From contig AP025283.1 in NCBI GenBank assembly GCA_024347235.1, positions 2,480,001 to 2,544,000 on the forward strand: a DNA stretch of 64,000 nucleotides, given 5' to 3'. Source of the DNA: Aliamphritea spongicola (lineage in GTDB: Bacteria; Pseudomonadota; Gammaproteobacteria; Pseudomonadales; Balneatricaceae). Positions within the stretch are counted from its first letter, which is position 1. The number at the start of each line of letters is the position of its first letter. Positions 44,183-54,570 of the stretch are shown here, one piece after another. The position numbers and the translations under genes are program-made. The notes under the pieces are model-generated. The model did no database searches and was not told the origin of the DNA. It saw only the letters and a list, made by a program, of their open reading frames with translations.

Positions 44183-45913
44183 TCATACCTCCCGTGTAAC
44201 CCTGATCACATCTTCTATGCAAACCAACCCAGCCCGGGCCTTACTCAAACCATCGCTGATCATTGGTTGCATATTTTCCTGCAATGCCAGCTTGCGAAAG
44301 GCATCTGCATCAGCCAGTTTCAGCATGCTTTTGCGTAACGCATCACTTACCGTCAGGACCTCAACAATCGCAATACGGCCGGATACCCCACGGTTATCAC
44401 ATTCAGCGCATCCTGCAGGCCGGTAAAAACATATATCCGGCTCTGATTCAGATATATATTCAGGGGCTAAAGCAGCCAACACATTTTCATCCGGTGTATA
44501 GGGTTCAGCACAATGCGGACAAAGCCGCTTAACCAGCCTTTGTGCGACCACGCAAAGCAAGGTAGAGGCGAGCAGGTACCCCTCGATCCCCATATCAATA
44601 AGACGTGTAATGCTCGAAGCAGCATCATTGGTATGTACAGTACTCAGTACAAGGTGCCCGGTCAGTGCCGATTGCACCGATATACGGGCCGTTTCATGAT
44701 CCCGCATTTCACCGACCATAATAATGTCCGGATCCTGACGTACGATTGAACGTAATACAGTGACAAAACCTAAGCCGATATCAGTATTCACCGGTATCTG
44801 ATTAATGCCATCAATCTGATATTCGACGGGATCTTCAACAGAAATGATCTTACGTTGCTCACTGTTCAGCAGTTTTAATGCCGCATAAAGCGTTGTTGAT
44901 TTGCCGCTACCGGTAGGGCCGGTTACCAGCACCATGCCGGTTGGCTGACGCAACGCCGACAACAACTGATCTAATGCACCATCACGAATACCGAGATCAT
45001 TAAAATCGAGTGTTAGCTGATCAGTTCTGAGTAGCCGTAACACCATGCTCTCACCATGAACCGTCGGTAACGTTGAGATACGAATATCCAGATGATGGCC
45101 CTGCACCTTAATATTAATGCGACCATCCTGCGGCAACCGACGCTCAGCAATATTCATTCCGGCCATAATCTTAAGTCGGGAAATGACAGCAGCAGTAAGA
45201 TTGGCAGGAGGATTCAACCAAAACCAGTTCGCCGTCGCAGCGAAAACGGATCTTCAGCACACCGTTAAACGGCTCAACATGAATATCTGATGCATTCCTT
45301 TTACACGCCTGCTGTATCAACAAGTTCACAAGCTGAATTACCGGTGCCTCACTGGCCATATCCCGGAGTTGATCTACATCTTTTTCGTAGTCAATTACTC
45401 CAACAGACGCCTGTTGACTAAGATCTGAAAGATGAGAATTCGCATCTCCGGAAAGCGCTTTCAGAAATATGTCCAGATCTGTTTTTGAAATGACATATAA
45501 GCGCACTTCCCGGGCACCGGTGGCCATTTCTGCACAGTGGATCGCAAAACTATTTCCCGGATCGAATACCGCCAGCGTTAATACATTGTCGTCAAAACTG
45601 ACTGGTGCAAGTTGATGTTGCTTTAAAAATCCGGTGCCAGTAACTCAGAACAACTGAAGGCCTGTGAAAGCGCCTCATCAGTTATTACCGACAAATTACT
45701 GAGCTCAGCCAGGTACGCAGCAAGGTCTGCCGCACCGACAAAACCAAGCTTATATAACAGGTGAGGAAGGGATGTGTCCGGTTGTTCCGCCAGGAGCAGC
45801 TTGCATTTAGCCATTTCATCAGGCGATATTTTCTGGCGACCGATCAGTAAATCAGCAAGCTGAAGGTGTAAATCGTGAATGTCTGATAAAACACTGCCAA
45901 CGTGATTACCCAT
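44183..45913 (-). CDS. gspE: T2SS assembly ATPase GspE
   Basis: Cytoplasmic hexameric ATPase, about 575 residues, first gene of the operon. N-terminal GspE_N domains, then NASDIHVEPF, Walker A GPTGSGKSTTLYAAL, Asp box VEDPVEYQIDGINQ, Walker B GEMRDHETA (Arg/Asp), His box STVHTNDAASS, and the zinc site (CPHC, CAEC). All catalytic residues are seen. Breaks lie near 45625 and 45195. ATG 45913 is chosen (MGNHVGSVL), with AAGGGATCGGAG before it. The 180 bases upstream probably hold the operon promoter. Confidence 0.93.
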
Positions 45914-46096
45914 AGCTCCGATCCCTTGGAAAGAATCCCTTTTCGCCACAGGATGCGATTCTCTGCGGCACATTAATCACTTAACACAGTGTAGAAGAGA
46001 TCAGACATTCTGCGTAATGCCTGCAGAGAATCACCGGAATGGGGAATTAATCAGCAATAAGCAGATACAAAGGACACACAGGAAACCGGTCGATAT

Positions 46097-47346
46097 CTAA
46101 ACATCCTGACCTTTAGCGCTGGATGCCCGTTCCATGTTGTCAGAATCCACATACAGCTCATCTGTGGTACGGATGCTGCCGTGTCCCAGATCCGCCTGAA
46201 CGTGGGCAAGATTGCGACCTGCTGCAACTTCCATTGAAGCACCGGTATGCCGGAGCCAGTGGGTGGTCGCCGCTCGCAGTTCTGAGGCTTCCACTTCAAA
46301 ACCGTCTTTTAACAGTGATTCACAGCTCTCTGTGAAGGCCGCTTCAACGATATTCCGCAGCTGACGGCTGCCAATACCGCGTTTTTAACCCGGGATTCAA
46401 TAACAGGCTCACTGGAATCTTTGGAAGGCAGGGGTAGGCCACGGTATACACGGTAACGTTTGAGAAACTTCAGATACTCATCAGATATCGACACATCCCG
46501 TTCTTTAGAGCCTTTACCAAAGGTGCGGTACCACCAGTTACCTTCATGATCCCGATGGAAATGTGACATAACCGGTAACCAGTTGGGCCGCTCAGACAGT
46601 TCCGAGATGCGAAGTTTAAGAGACTTAAGGGTAGCAATAACAAACAGAGTCCGTTCATGGGTCTGATCCGCATCCGCCATGGCCACAGCCGTGCTGAGCA
46701 GGTATTCCCATTGAAGTTCAGACAGGCGTTTAGCGGTATTAATGCCGGTTTCCTGCCGTAAATAAGGGCAGTTTTTCTTTACGATAGGAATGTGATTACC
46801 CGGCGCGTAATCTTCAGCCATCAGGTAATTGAAATAAACACTGAGATTGGAAAACAGCCCTTGCCAGGACTTAGTGTTGAGGCGGCCTTTACCGGCGCCG
46901 GCCAGACGGAAAGGGCGCCAATCTTCATTAGGTAGGCGCTGACCGCCCGAACTCAGAAAACGCCGTACGGTTGCCGGTGCCTGCCAGTTGCTGTCGGGCT
47001 TTGCGACGAAGTCCGTGTATTCTTCCAGATCACGCCGTCGCAGCGCTACAACTGACTTTCTTTGAATCAGCCAGGCCCAGAGCAGTAAACGTTCAGCGTC
47101 ACCGCGGAATTTATCGTAGGTATCCTGACTTTTCTTACTGTAGCTGGCCAGAAAGTCACGGGTATAGCGGTAGTCATCCAGCGCGCCATCAATATCAAGG
47201 CTAAGTACAAACTCTTCGACAGCCGGTGACTGATCAGGAAAGACCGCATTTCTGGGGATCTGATTGAAGTATTTTGCAGAATCAAAAAGCGGTAAACCGG
47301 GAAACGATTTATCAGACACGGATCGAAACCTCAGAATGTAATTCAT
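46097..47346 (-). CDS. Tyrosine recombinase (phage-integrase family), stand-alone
   Basis: About 415 residues. A SAM-like N-terminal core-binding domain (TYDKFRGDAERLLLWAWLI) and a catalytic domain with LKLRISELSE (first Arg), GKGSKERDV (Lys), HWLRHTGAS (His-x-x-Arg), ADLGHGSIRTT (His) and LYV (nucleophile Tyr). All five residues are present, so it may be active. One break near 46380 in TTTTT. No other phage or transposon gene is beside it. It is upstream of the T2SS operon in the same direction. Confidence 0.85.
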
Positions 47347-47378
47347 TGGTGCTGAGTATATGGATTAACACACTTAAC

Positions 47379-47402
47379 TTCCAGTAGTGTCTACTACTGG
47401 AA
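47379..47402. promoter_or_regulatory. Perfect palindrome upstream of recombinase
   Basis: TTCCAGTAGT, spacer GTCT, ACTACTGGAA: perfect 10-base arms, 33 bases before the recombinase start. It may be an operator for its promoter or the recombinase's own core site. There is no T run, so it is not a terminator. Confidence 0.5.
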
Positions 47403-48260
47403 ATACAATATAACCTCAAATGTAGAGCTATCTCCCTGATTATCTGATGAATTAGCCTTGATGCGTTAACCTTACTGCTTCTTTATAACCAGCCTCTGAA
47501 TACATACCAGGTAATCAGATAGTAACCAGATAAACCGACGTCTTTACTGATAAACCGTAACTTCAGCATCACTTACACTATTAACGGCTTGTAGCTTTAA
47601 CTGATACTCAATCCGTCACATCTGAATTTCAGTTTCTAGTCTTAGTGGCAACTCTGTTCTTGCAAGCCGTTTGCACTTAAGAATCTCACCGACAGTTTGA
47701 TTTAGTAAGCAACACCCACATTTGTTACATGACTGAATACTGCAGCTGATTACTTCTATAACGTAAAGCGAATGTACAAACCGTTGCTGGAGATCTCCAA
47801 CATCACAACCAAACCTCACGTTGTCCGCAAACATCTCCGGTAATCCGGACGTAGAACTCGTCAGCACAACAGAACGGCGCGGACAGGCCGAAGAAATAAA
47901 ATAGTGGAGCTGTAACCTTAAGCAACACGACTCTCTGTACAGGGCACTGAACTGAAGCGGCCATCGATAACCATGTAATACCAGACGGAGCTTTCCGTTT
48001 TCCTTTCAGCATGAATTTCGGCTTTCCTGTCAGCCTGAAAAGACCTGAACGTTTCGGGCAAAGTTCGACTGACTCACAGTGCAGATTTCTGAACTGGAAT
48101 GCTGAGGAAGCGCAACACTAATGAGGAGACTGAGACAACGAATACCTGGCAGAGGAAAGCATTAATCATTTCACTGCAAAATGATTAAGGTCATTACCAA
48201 GCCTTTCAAAAAACACGCGACGCTGTGTGCACAGACCGTAGCTCAGTACCCGAAATTAAA

Positions 48261-48282
48261 ATTAGCGACGCTCTCCGCACGA
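48261..48282 (+). repeat. Direct repeat copy A
   Basis: ATTAGCGACGCTCTCCGCAC plus GA; matches copy B at 48739 in 20 of 22 bases. The likeness continues more weakly about 50 bases upstream. A GCGACGCT octamer in this copy also occurs about 50 bases earlier, near 48217. Confidence 0.55.
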
Positions 48283-48738
48283 AGAAAAGCGCCTCAATCT
48301 GTGATCTAGTATTCCTTACATATCAAAACAGTACCTTTCTGCAGAACAGGTGCCATACGGATACAAAAATCATTACTCTATTTAACATAATATATATTAT
48401 GCGAAACCTTAAATATCTATATTCAGGCGTCATAAAATTGGCTAGCGCCAACCAACTTATCTATAAAGACACTTCTTTTGAGCTTATCAATCAGTCTGTA
48501 TGCACCAATGGAAAAGCCTAGTAATCAGGATTACCTTTTCTGCCAATTAACATTGCAACTACCGAACACCATCAATCTTCGCCAACAGACATACAGCTTT
48601 TAACAAGCCTGCTCGCTATACGGGAAACAAATCGATTCTTGGAAAGAAAACAAATAATCATTACGACGTGAAATGATAAATAGCAAATTTATAATCGTGC
48701 GCTACGTGCATGAAACTATACTCACCCCACGAAAAATA

Positions 48739-48760
48739 ATTAGCGGCACTCTCCGCACGA
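48739..48760 (+). repeat. Direct repeat copy B
   Basis: Second copy of the element at 48261, 478 bases downstream, with two substitutions in the core 22 bases. Confidence 0.55.
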
Positions 48761-48871
48761 GAATTTTGAGCCACAAAAGTGATAATTCAGATTCACTGAA
48801 AGCCAGATTGGCCCAAAAGTGACAGGCACAAAAACCCGGATTAACCGGGCCTCTTTGTAATGATGCGTTAT

Positions 48872-49234
48872 TCAAACCATTTGTATCGGCGTTGGCGCCT
48901 GTTCGTAGCTGCATACCTGGTACATTGAAACATTCACAAGCTCACCGGTTTTGTATGACTGGACCACCAGTGTTTGCGCGCCGCCCAGAGCTTCGACTTT
49001 ATTCAGAACCTGATACGGAACAGCTTTGCAAAGCTTGCGTTCGCCATCCATGTAATGATCGGCATCGATATAGATGTCATCACCAATCTGAATTTCGCGC
49101 CACATAAAGTCAGCCTCAACAATAAGGTCTGACTGATCCTGCCTGATTAGATTCATACTGGCCTCGCTTTCGCTGGGTTTTATTGGCGTTACTATGCCAT
49201 TAAGCATAGCTGAAGCTCGCATTTTTAGTGCCAT
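48872..49234 (-). CDS. Hypothetical protein, 120 residues
   Basis: Soluble acidic protein (LIVEADFMWREIQIGDDIYIDADHYM, GGAQTLVVQSYKTGELVNVSMYQ) that looks like a small beta-barrel; no family recognised. An internal ATG at 49156 (MNLIRQDQ) is an alternative start. It follows the NarL-type regulator by 32 bases on the same strand, and may be in its operon. Confidence 0.6.
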   Translation of the reverse strand: MALKMRASAMLNGIVTPIKPSESEASMNLIRQDQSDLIVEADFMWREIQIGDDIYIDADHYMDGERKLCKAVPYQVLNKVEALGGAQTLVVQSYKTGELVNVSMYQVCSYEQAPTPIQMV

Positions 49235-49266
49235 ATTTATGCCTGAACCATTTCTGCCTGAACTAT

Positions 49267-49935
49267 TTATGCCTGGACGATGTTGTGACGAATCGCCATG
49301 TGAACCAATTCAGAGTTATTGCTAATCTTCAGTTTCCGTAAAATATTCGCCCGGTGCGCATGAACCGTCTTCGGGCTGAGAAACATTTTCTCAGCAATAT
49401 GCGCAACCGGCTGCCCCTCTGCCAGGCATGAAAATATCTGGAATTCACGCTTCGTCAGCAGACCAAAAGGCGTACCTTCTTCGCCGCTGCCAGGTGAAAG
49501 CTTTTCTTTGATACTCTCAGCAAAATATGTCTTTCCGCTGGCGACTTCACAAACAGCCATTAAAAGCTCATCCGGTGCGCAGCGCTTGGTTAAATAACCA
49601 CTGGCACCCGCCTGAACAACATGGGCCGGAAACGGCTCACTTTCCATAACCGTTAAAACCAGAACTTTGGCTTTAGGGTCTTTTGCACGGATTTTTCGGA
49701 TAGCCTCTAACCCGCCATATGCCTGTATGCCTTCCTTTTCGGAATCATCCTGGGGCATTGAAAGGTCCATAATTATCACATCAGGCTGGGTCTCGAAGTA
49801 TTTTTCAACAGCTTCCTGACCGCTACTTGCTTCAGCGATAATGTCGATGCGGCTATCATTATCAAGCAGTCTCTGAAAACCTGCCCGCACTACAGGATGA
49901 TCATCCACCAAAAGTACTCTGATCAATTCACTCAT
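49267..49935 (-). CDS. NarL/FixJ-family response regulator
   Basis: Intact 222 residues. Receiver domain with the acidic pair VLLVDDHPVVRAGF, phospho-Asp in DVIIMDLSMP, and LTKR Lys, then a LuxR-type helix-turn-helix (LTKREFQIFSCLAEGQPVAHIAEKMFLSPKTVHAHR). The receiver has a small insert (QDDSEKEGIQAYG) after the phospho-Asp loop. No histidine kinase is beside it. It is not the usual UvrY/GacA position next to uvrC. Confidence 0.93.
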   Translation of the reverse strand: MSELIRVLLVDDHPVVRAGFQRLLDNDSRIDIIAEASSGQEAVEKYFETQPDVIIMDLSMPQDDSEKEGIQAYGGLEAIRKIRAKDPKAKVLVLTVMESEPFPAHVVQAGASGYLTKRCAPDELLMAVCEVASGKTYFAESIKEKLSPGSGEEGTPFGLLTKREFQIFSCLAEGQPVAHIAEKMFLSPKTVHAHRANILRKLKISNNSELVHMAIRHNIVQA

Positions 49936-50044
49936 AATATTTACAAAGGGTTACGCTCGATACGTATTGATGTTACTGAGAATAATCAAGTTAAACTACC
50001 GCAGAGTACCTATTTTGAAACCTTATTCTTTAAAAGAATTATTC

Positions 50045-50514
50045 TCATTTAATGATTGCGTCTGCGCCGCGGTATACGCCAAAAGTTTCTACATCCAGGG
50101 CGACGGCCGGCGATACATCTTCCGGATCAACTTCAGCCGGCATTGCAACCAGCTCATCGCTGTAGCCAACAAGCTGAACACCCTCTTTCTTACAGTGCAT
50201 CAGCACTTTTTCGAGGGCCCGCACAACTGAAGCCTGCCGGGTACTCAGCTGGCAATCTGTCGGCCGGTCTTCTTCCGGGGTTTTGCTTGTCACCTGACGA
50301 ATTGCAAACCCCTGCTCGTCAACAAGCTGAACCGTTACGCCCGCCTGCTTTTCTTTGACCAAAACATCTTTTGCCAATGCAAAAACAGCATCTTCCGTAC
50401 AACAGACTGCCGCGTTTGCACCAACTTCACGAATAGCTTCCAGAACGTCCTCATATGTGGCGTTTTTCCAGATATATATCCATAGTATTCCAGGTCACAT
50501 AGCTTGGTATTCAT
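50045..50514 (-). CDS. Hypothetical protein, about 156 residues
   Basis: Soluble acidic protein joined by one indel in the AAAAA run near 50462 (from MNTKLCDLEYYGYISGK to ATYEDVLEAIREVGANAAVCC). Later EKVLMHCKKEGVQLVGYSDE and SPAVALDVETFGVYRG. No family recognised. It stands upstream of the response regulator gene, with 110 bases between. Confidence 0.55.
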
Positions 50515-50539
50515 CGCCGCTTCACCACGGCAGTAATCG

Positions 50540-51144
50540 TTATTTATTCAGACTCAGGATCAGCGAATGCAGACGCTGCACTTCCTGCTCCCTGGCAGTT
50601 TTTCTGCGTCCAATGACTGAAGCCGCAAATCCTGCTGAATAATTTGCTGTTGTGATTGCTGATATGCATCACGCAAATTCGTCAGTTCGCCTTCAAGTCT
50701 TTGATTATGCTGCGAGAGCCGTAAATTTTCATCCGTTAATTGAATTACTTTCTGCTCGCTTTGTGTATCCGCTGCTGAAAACCCGGTCACTTTGTTTGAT
50801 ATCAGGGTTGCTTCCCGGGCGTTCAGGGCGGCCAGCTTATCGGCATATTCCATTTCCAGAGCCTGCCTTTTGGCTGAAATTTCAGCCTCTGAATGAGCCA
50901 ATGCTTTCTCCCAGATTCCGTTTGCCATCTCGAAAATATGCTCCGGAATATCCGGTCGCTGACGCTGCATTTGCAGCCGCTCACCCAGGCTCTGCCACCA
51001 TGCATTCAGGGCTTTATTGATGGTTGTCAGACTGCCGGTGCCCAATAAATCCCGCACCGACTGCTGTGTAGGACGCTGTCCATTTGCCAGCAATTCATCC
51101 GCCGCAATAAAGACTTTCTGATAGGTTGAATCGTGTTCGCTCAT
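50540..51144 (-). CDS. KfrA-like DNA-binding coiled-coil protein
   Basis: About 200 residues. The N-terminal 80 residues match the KfrA DNA-binding domain (YQKVFIAADELLANGQRPTQQSVRDLLGTGSLTTINKALNAWW). The rest is a long coiled coil rich in Gln and Ala. Such proteins act in plasmid or nucleoid organisation and gene repression. A missing A near 50600 joins DAEK to TAREQEVQRLHSLILSLNK. ATG 51144 (MSEHDSTY) is preferred to the longer frame. Confidence 0.8.
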
Positions 51145-51311
51145 GATATTATTAATACACAATACATATTGAATGATATGTATCATACCAGTGTTAGTAA
51201 CAACTAACTAGCGCCAGAGTGTCGACAATCCTTATATTCTTTGAAAAACTGCTTTTAATTCAGTGCGTTTATTCATATTCTGAAATTACCTGCCTGAAAA
51301 GGAGAAGTACT

Positions 51312-52316
51312 ATGACTACACGTGTCGCAATCAATGGTTTTGGTCGCATCGGTAGAAACATATTGCGTGCTTTGTATGAGTCAGGACGACAGCACGATAT
51401 CAGCGTAGTAGCCATCAATGATCTGGGAGATCCGGCCAGTAATATTCACCTCTGCCAATACGACAGTGTGCACGGCAGATTCGCCACCCAGATACAGCTT
51501 TTTAATAATGAAATGCACGTCGGAATCGACCGCATTACCATGCTCAGCGAAGCAGAGCCCCATGCACTACCCTGGTCTGAACTTGATATAGATATTGTGT
51601 TTGAATGCACCGGCAGATTCACATCAAAAGAAGCGGCCTCAGTCCATCTGAATCAGGGCGCAAAACGGGTTCTGGTATCCGCACCCTGCACCAATGCCGA
51701 TGCCACAATCGTGTATGGCGTTAACCATGGAAGCCTGAGCGCCGATCACAGAATCATCTCCAACGCATCGTGTACAACCAACTGCCTGGCGCCTATGGCA
51801 AAAATACTGAACGATTCAATTGGTATCCGGCAGGGTGTGATGACCACCATCCATGCCTATACCAATGATCAGCACCTTTCTGATACCTCCGGCGGCGATC
51901 TTTACCGTGCCCGGGCAGCTGCACTTTCAATGATTCCCACCAAGACAGGTGCCGCTCAGGCTGTCGGGCTGGTATTACCGGAAATGAACGGCAAACTGAC
52001 CGGCATGGCCGTACGGGTACCGACAGCTAACGTATCTCTCGTGGATTTAAGCTTTATACCTGAACGGGCCACAAGTGCCGATGAAATCAACAGTCTGATG
52101 CAGGCCGCTGCAATGGATCAGTACCATCAGATACTGCATTACAATGAGTTACCGCTGGTATCCGTTGATTTTAATCACCACCCCGCTTCGTGCATCTTTG
52201 ATTCAACGCAGACCCTGTATGCCGACGGCCTGGTGAAAGTTTTTGCCTGGTACGACAACGAATGGGGATTCTCAAACCGTATGCTGGATACCTGCAAAGC
52301 CATTGCAGCCCTGTAA
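51312..52316 (+). CDS. gap: Glyceraldehyde-3-phosphate dehydrogenase, type I
   Basis: Intact 334 residues. NAD-binding [10 protein letters not shown], active-site [15 protein letters not shown] with the catalytic Cys, His in [30 protein letters not shown], and the C-terminal [16 protein letters not shown] and the length support GAPDH over erythrose-4-phosphate dehydrogenase. AAGGAG stands 6 bases before ATG 51312, so the longer frame from 51219 is not used. A second gap copy is common in this group; a glycolytic or gluconeogenic bias cannot be told. Confidence 0.95.
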   Translation: MTTRVAINGFGRIGRNILRALYESGRQHDISVVAINDLGDPASNIHLCQYDSVHGRFATQIQLFNNEMHVGIDRITMLSEAEPHALPWSELDIDIVFECTGRFTSKEAASVHLNQGAKRVLVSAPCTNADATIVYGVNHGSLSADHRIISNASCTTNCLAPMAKILNDSIGIRQGVMTTIHAYTNDQHLSDTSGGDLYRARAAALSMIPTKTGAAQAVGLVLPEMNGKLTGMAVRVPTANVSLVDLSFIPERATSADEINSLMQAAAMDQYHQILHYNELPLVSVDFNHHPASCIFDSTQTLYADGLVKVFAWYDNEWGFSNRMLDTCKAIAAL

Positions 52317-52328
52317 AATACCCTGCAT

Positions 52329-52358
52329 AAAAAACGGGCCGTTTAACGGCCCGTTTTT
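52329..52358. terminator. Bidirectional rho-independent terminator
   Basis: Run of A, ACGGGCCGTT, T, AACGGCCCGT, run of T. It serves both gap and the convergent thi operon. Confidence 0.92.
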
Positions 52359-52956
52359 ATCCGGTAATTATAATATTACGTTGCGAAAGCCTGGCCACGT
52401 CTTCATCCTGATGTGTAACCAATATCAGCGTCTTACCCGAAGCTTCCACTTTCTCCTGAACCCAATCAGCCGCCAGCTCGCGGGTTTTAGCATCTAACTC
52501 TGCGAAAGGCTCATCAAGCAGCACCACAGGCTCAGGCCTTAGCAGCGTCCTCAGCAAAGCGACACGCTGACGCTGCCCGCCAGACAGTTGAGCAGGCATT
52601 TTCTCAAGCAGCTCATCCACGCCCAGCCGCCCCGCCTCTGTAAGGATTAAGGCCTCATCTACGCCCTGCAGGGCCAGAGTCAAATTCCTGATAACCGATA
52701 AATGCTCAAACAGATTATGCTCCTGAAACAGCATTGCAACCGGCCGCCTGTCAGCAGGCAAAGTCAGAAGCGGCTCGTCATTAAAACTGACAGCACCGGA
52801 CTCCGCTTCCACAAAGCCGGCAAGACACAGAAGCAACGTCGTTTTACCTACACCGCTCTCACCCTGAAGCGTTACCCGCTCACCAGGCGCAATCGTCATG
52901 TCATAAGCAAGCAACTTATGATCACGACGCACTTTAAGAGCTTCTATCTTTAACAT
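52357..52956 (-). CDS. thiQ: Thiamine ABC transporter ATPase ThiQ
   Basis: Intact 199-residue ABC ATPase. Walker A GESGVGKTT, Q loop FQEHNLF, signature LSGGQRQR, Walker B VVLLDEPFAELD and the switch His LVTHQ. The small size and thiP/thiB neighbours identify ThiQ. Last gene of the operon. Confidence 0.93.
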   Translation of the reverse strand: MLKIEALKVRRDHKLLAYDMTIAPGERVTLQGESGVGKTTLLLCLAGFVEAESGAVSFNDEPLLTLPADRRPVAMLFQEHNLFEHLSVIRNLTLALQGVDEALILTEAGRLGVDELLEKMPAQLSGGQRQRVALLRTLLRPEPVVLLDEPFAELDAKTRELAADWVQEKVEASGKTLILVTHQDEDVARLSQRNIIITG

Positions 52957-52964
52957 ATTGATAT

Positions 52965-54569
52965 TTATCGCTTATCTTTAACTTTGTAAGGTAACTTCTG
53001 AGCCACGAAGAGCTTCATTAACCCGGCACACATCAGCAACAGAACCAGCGAAGCCATCGCCGCCTCATCCATTCTGTAGGTGCCAGCATAACTGTAAATC
53101 AGCCAGGGCAGCGTGATCAGCTCCTGGTGACCAAAGATTGCAAATATCGACACATCTCCAATGGCCAGCAACAACCCTAACGCAAACGCATTAATCAGCA
53201 CCTGCCGCAGATATGGCAATTCAACCTGTAAACGCATAAAGGTGAAAACTTCAGGTTACGCACCAACTGGTCGTACTGCGCATCATATTGCAGTAAACGC
53301 GGCCGCAACTGTTGTACAACAAAAGGCACTACCGCCAGCGTATTCAGCACTACCACAAGAGCCAGACCGTACTGATCAAGATCCACTTGCGGCAGCAACA
53401 GTACGTAGAGGCCAACACTGGTCACCATTGCTGGCGCAATCAGTGTATGGGTGGCAAGCCACTCAACGAGCCACTGCCGTCGTGTCATGCCGCGATAGCG
53501 AGCCTCACGGACCGGCAACAGTAATAAATAACCGATAACCACGGCAAAACAGGCAGCCATAATGCCCAATAATGCTGATAACAGCACAGGCTGCAGCAAT
53601 GCCAGATAATCAAAACTGAGCAGATCGTTCCGCGCCGCCTGAAACACCAGCGACACCAACGGCAGTAACAGAAACACCCACACCAACCCATAGCATGCCC
53701 GGTATGCGTTACCGGCCCATTTACCCGGTAACGGCCGCCAGTGACTCTCAGGCAGATCCACACTCAGCCAACCGCCGCTGCCTTTACGGTACAGCACCAC
53801 AAACAATCCGCCGGCAATGACCAGCTGCGTCCAGGCAAAGCTCAGTGCTTCAGGTATATTAAAATCGTACTTCAGTGCCTGATAGATCGCGACCTCAAGG
53901 GTCGTTGCCTGCGGCCCGCCACCCAGCGCTAGCACCACCGCAAAACTGTTAAAACAAAGAATGAAAACAAAGCCGAGCAGCATCACCAGCACCGGACGCA
54001 GTACCGGTAATTCTATATAACAAAAGCGCTGCCAATCAGTGAGTTTGAGCTGTAGCGCCAGCCGCCATGCCGGATCAGGTATATTGTTATATTGCTGTCG
54101 TAACATTCTGATAGCAAAGGGCATATTCAGATATATATGTGCCAACAAAATGCCATGCAGGCCATAGAGATTCCAGTCATCAGGCAGCAGCGGCAGCAGC
54201 CATCCGGAACGACCAAACAGTACAACCAGTCCGGTGATCAGCACCAGAGTTGGCATTACAAATGCCAGCAGACAAAGCTGAAGAAAAGATTGCTGGCCCC
54301 GCAGTGCAGGCAGGAAATACAACCCCGGGCAACCGGCCATGCCAACAGCACGGACAGCACCGCACTCAGCACAGCCTGCTTTACAGAAAAGGAAAGTACG
54401 CCCCAGAAATAGACGTCACTGAAAATACTGAGATCGGCTCCCTGCCCCGAAAAGCCGATAAGCCCCTGAAAGGCCAGTACTGACACGGCGATGTTGCCGG
54501 TCAGTACCAGTAATGCAATTACCAACATATACAGTACTGCAACGCTGGCAGGACAGCTTCAACCATCAT
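52965..54569 (-). CDS. thiP: Thiamine ABC transporter permease ThiP
   Basis: Fused double permease of about 530 residues with about 12 helices. Two EAA loops appear: LALQLKLTDWQRFCYIELPVLRP and the second before ELPYLRQVLINAF. FVMPTLVLITGLVVLFGRSGW is typical of ThiP. Breaks lie near 54540, 54310 and 53235. ATG 54569 comes one base after the thiB stop. Confidence 0.92.
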
Positions 54570-54570
54570 G

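Larger units (their letters stand above)
47403..48871. other. AT-rich stretch without a supported gene
   Basis: Short open frames (47616-47867, 47803-48012, 48225-48521, 48702-48914) have no family likeness, poor start sites and overlap each other, so I do not call them. The stretch holds a degenerate repeat (see 48261 and 48739) and may be remnant DNA from an insertion linked to the recombinase. Confidence 0.5.

Noticed and set aside
47616..48012. Two overlapping minus-strand frames as genes
   Set aside because: They overlap in different frames, lack good start sites and show no family likeness.
48210..48765. Integron attC sites next to the recombinase
   Set aside because: No GTTRRRY/RYYYAAC core pair was found, and the recombinase does not show the extra motif of integron integrases.
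48210..48765. CRISPR array
   Set aside because: Only two imperfect copies 478 bases apart, and no cas genes.
49267..49935. UvrY/GacA assignment for the response regulator
   Set aside because: It is 11 kb from uvrC, and the receiver has an insert not usual for UvrY; only the NarL family is supported.
51312..52316. Erythrose-4-phosphate dehydrogenase (epd)
   Set aside because: The active-site surroundings CTTNCLAP and the downstream motifs fit GAPDH better.
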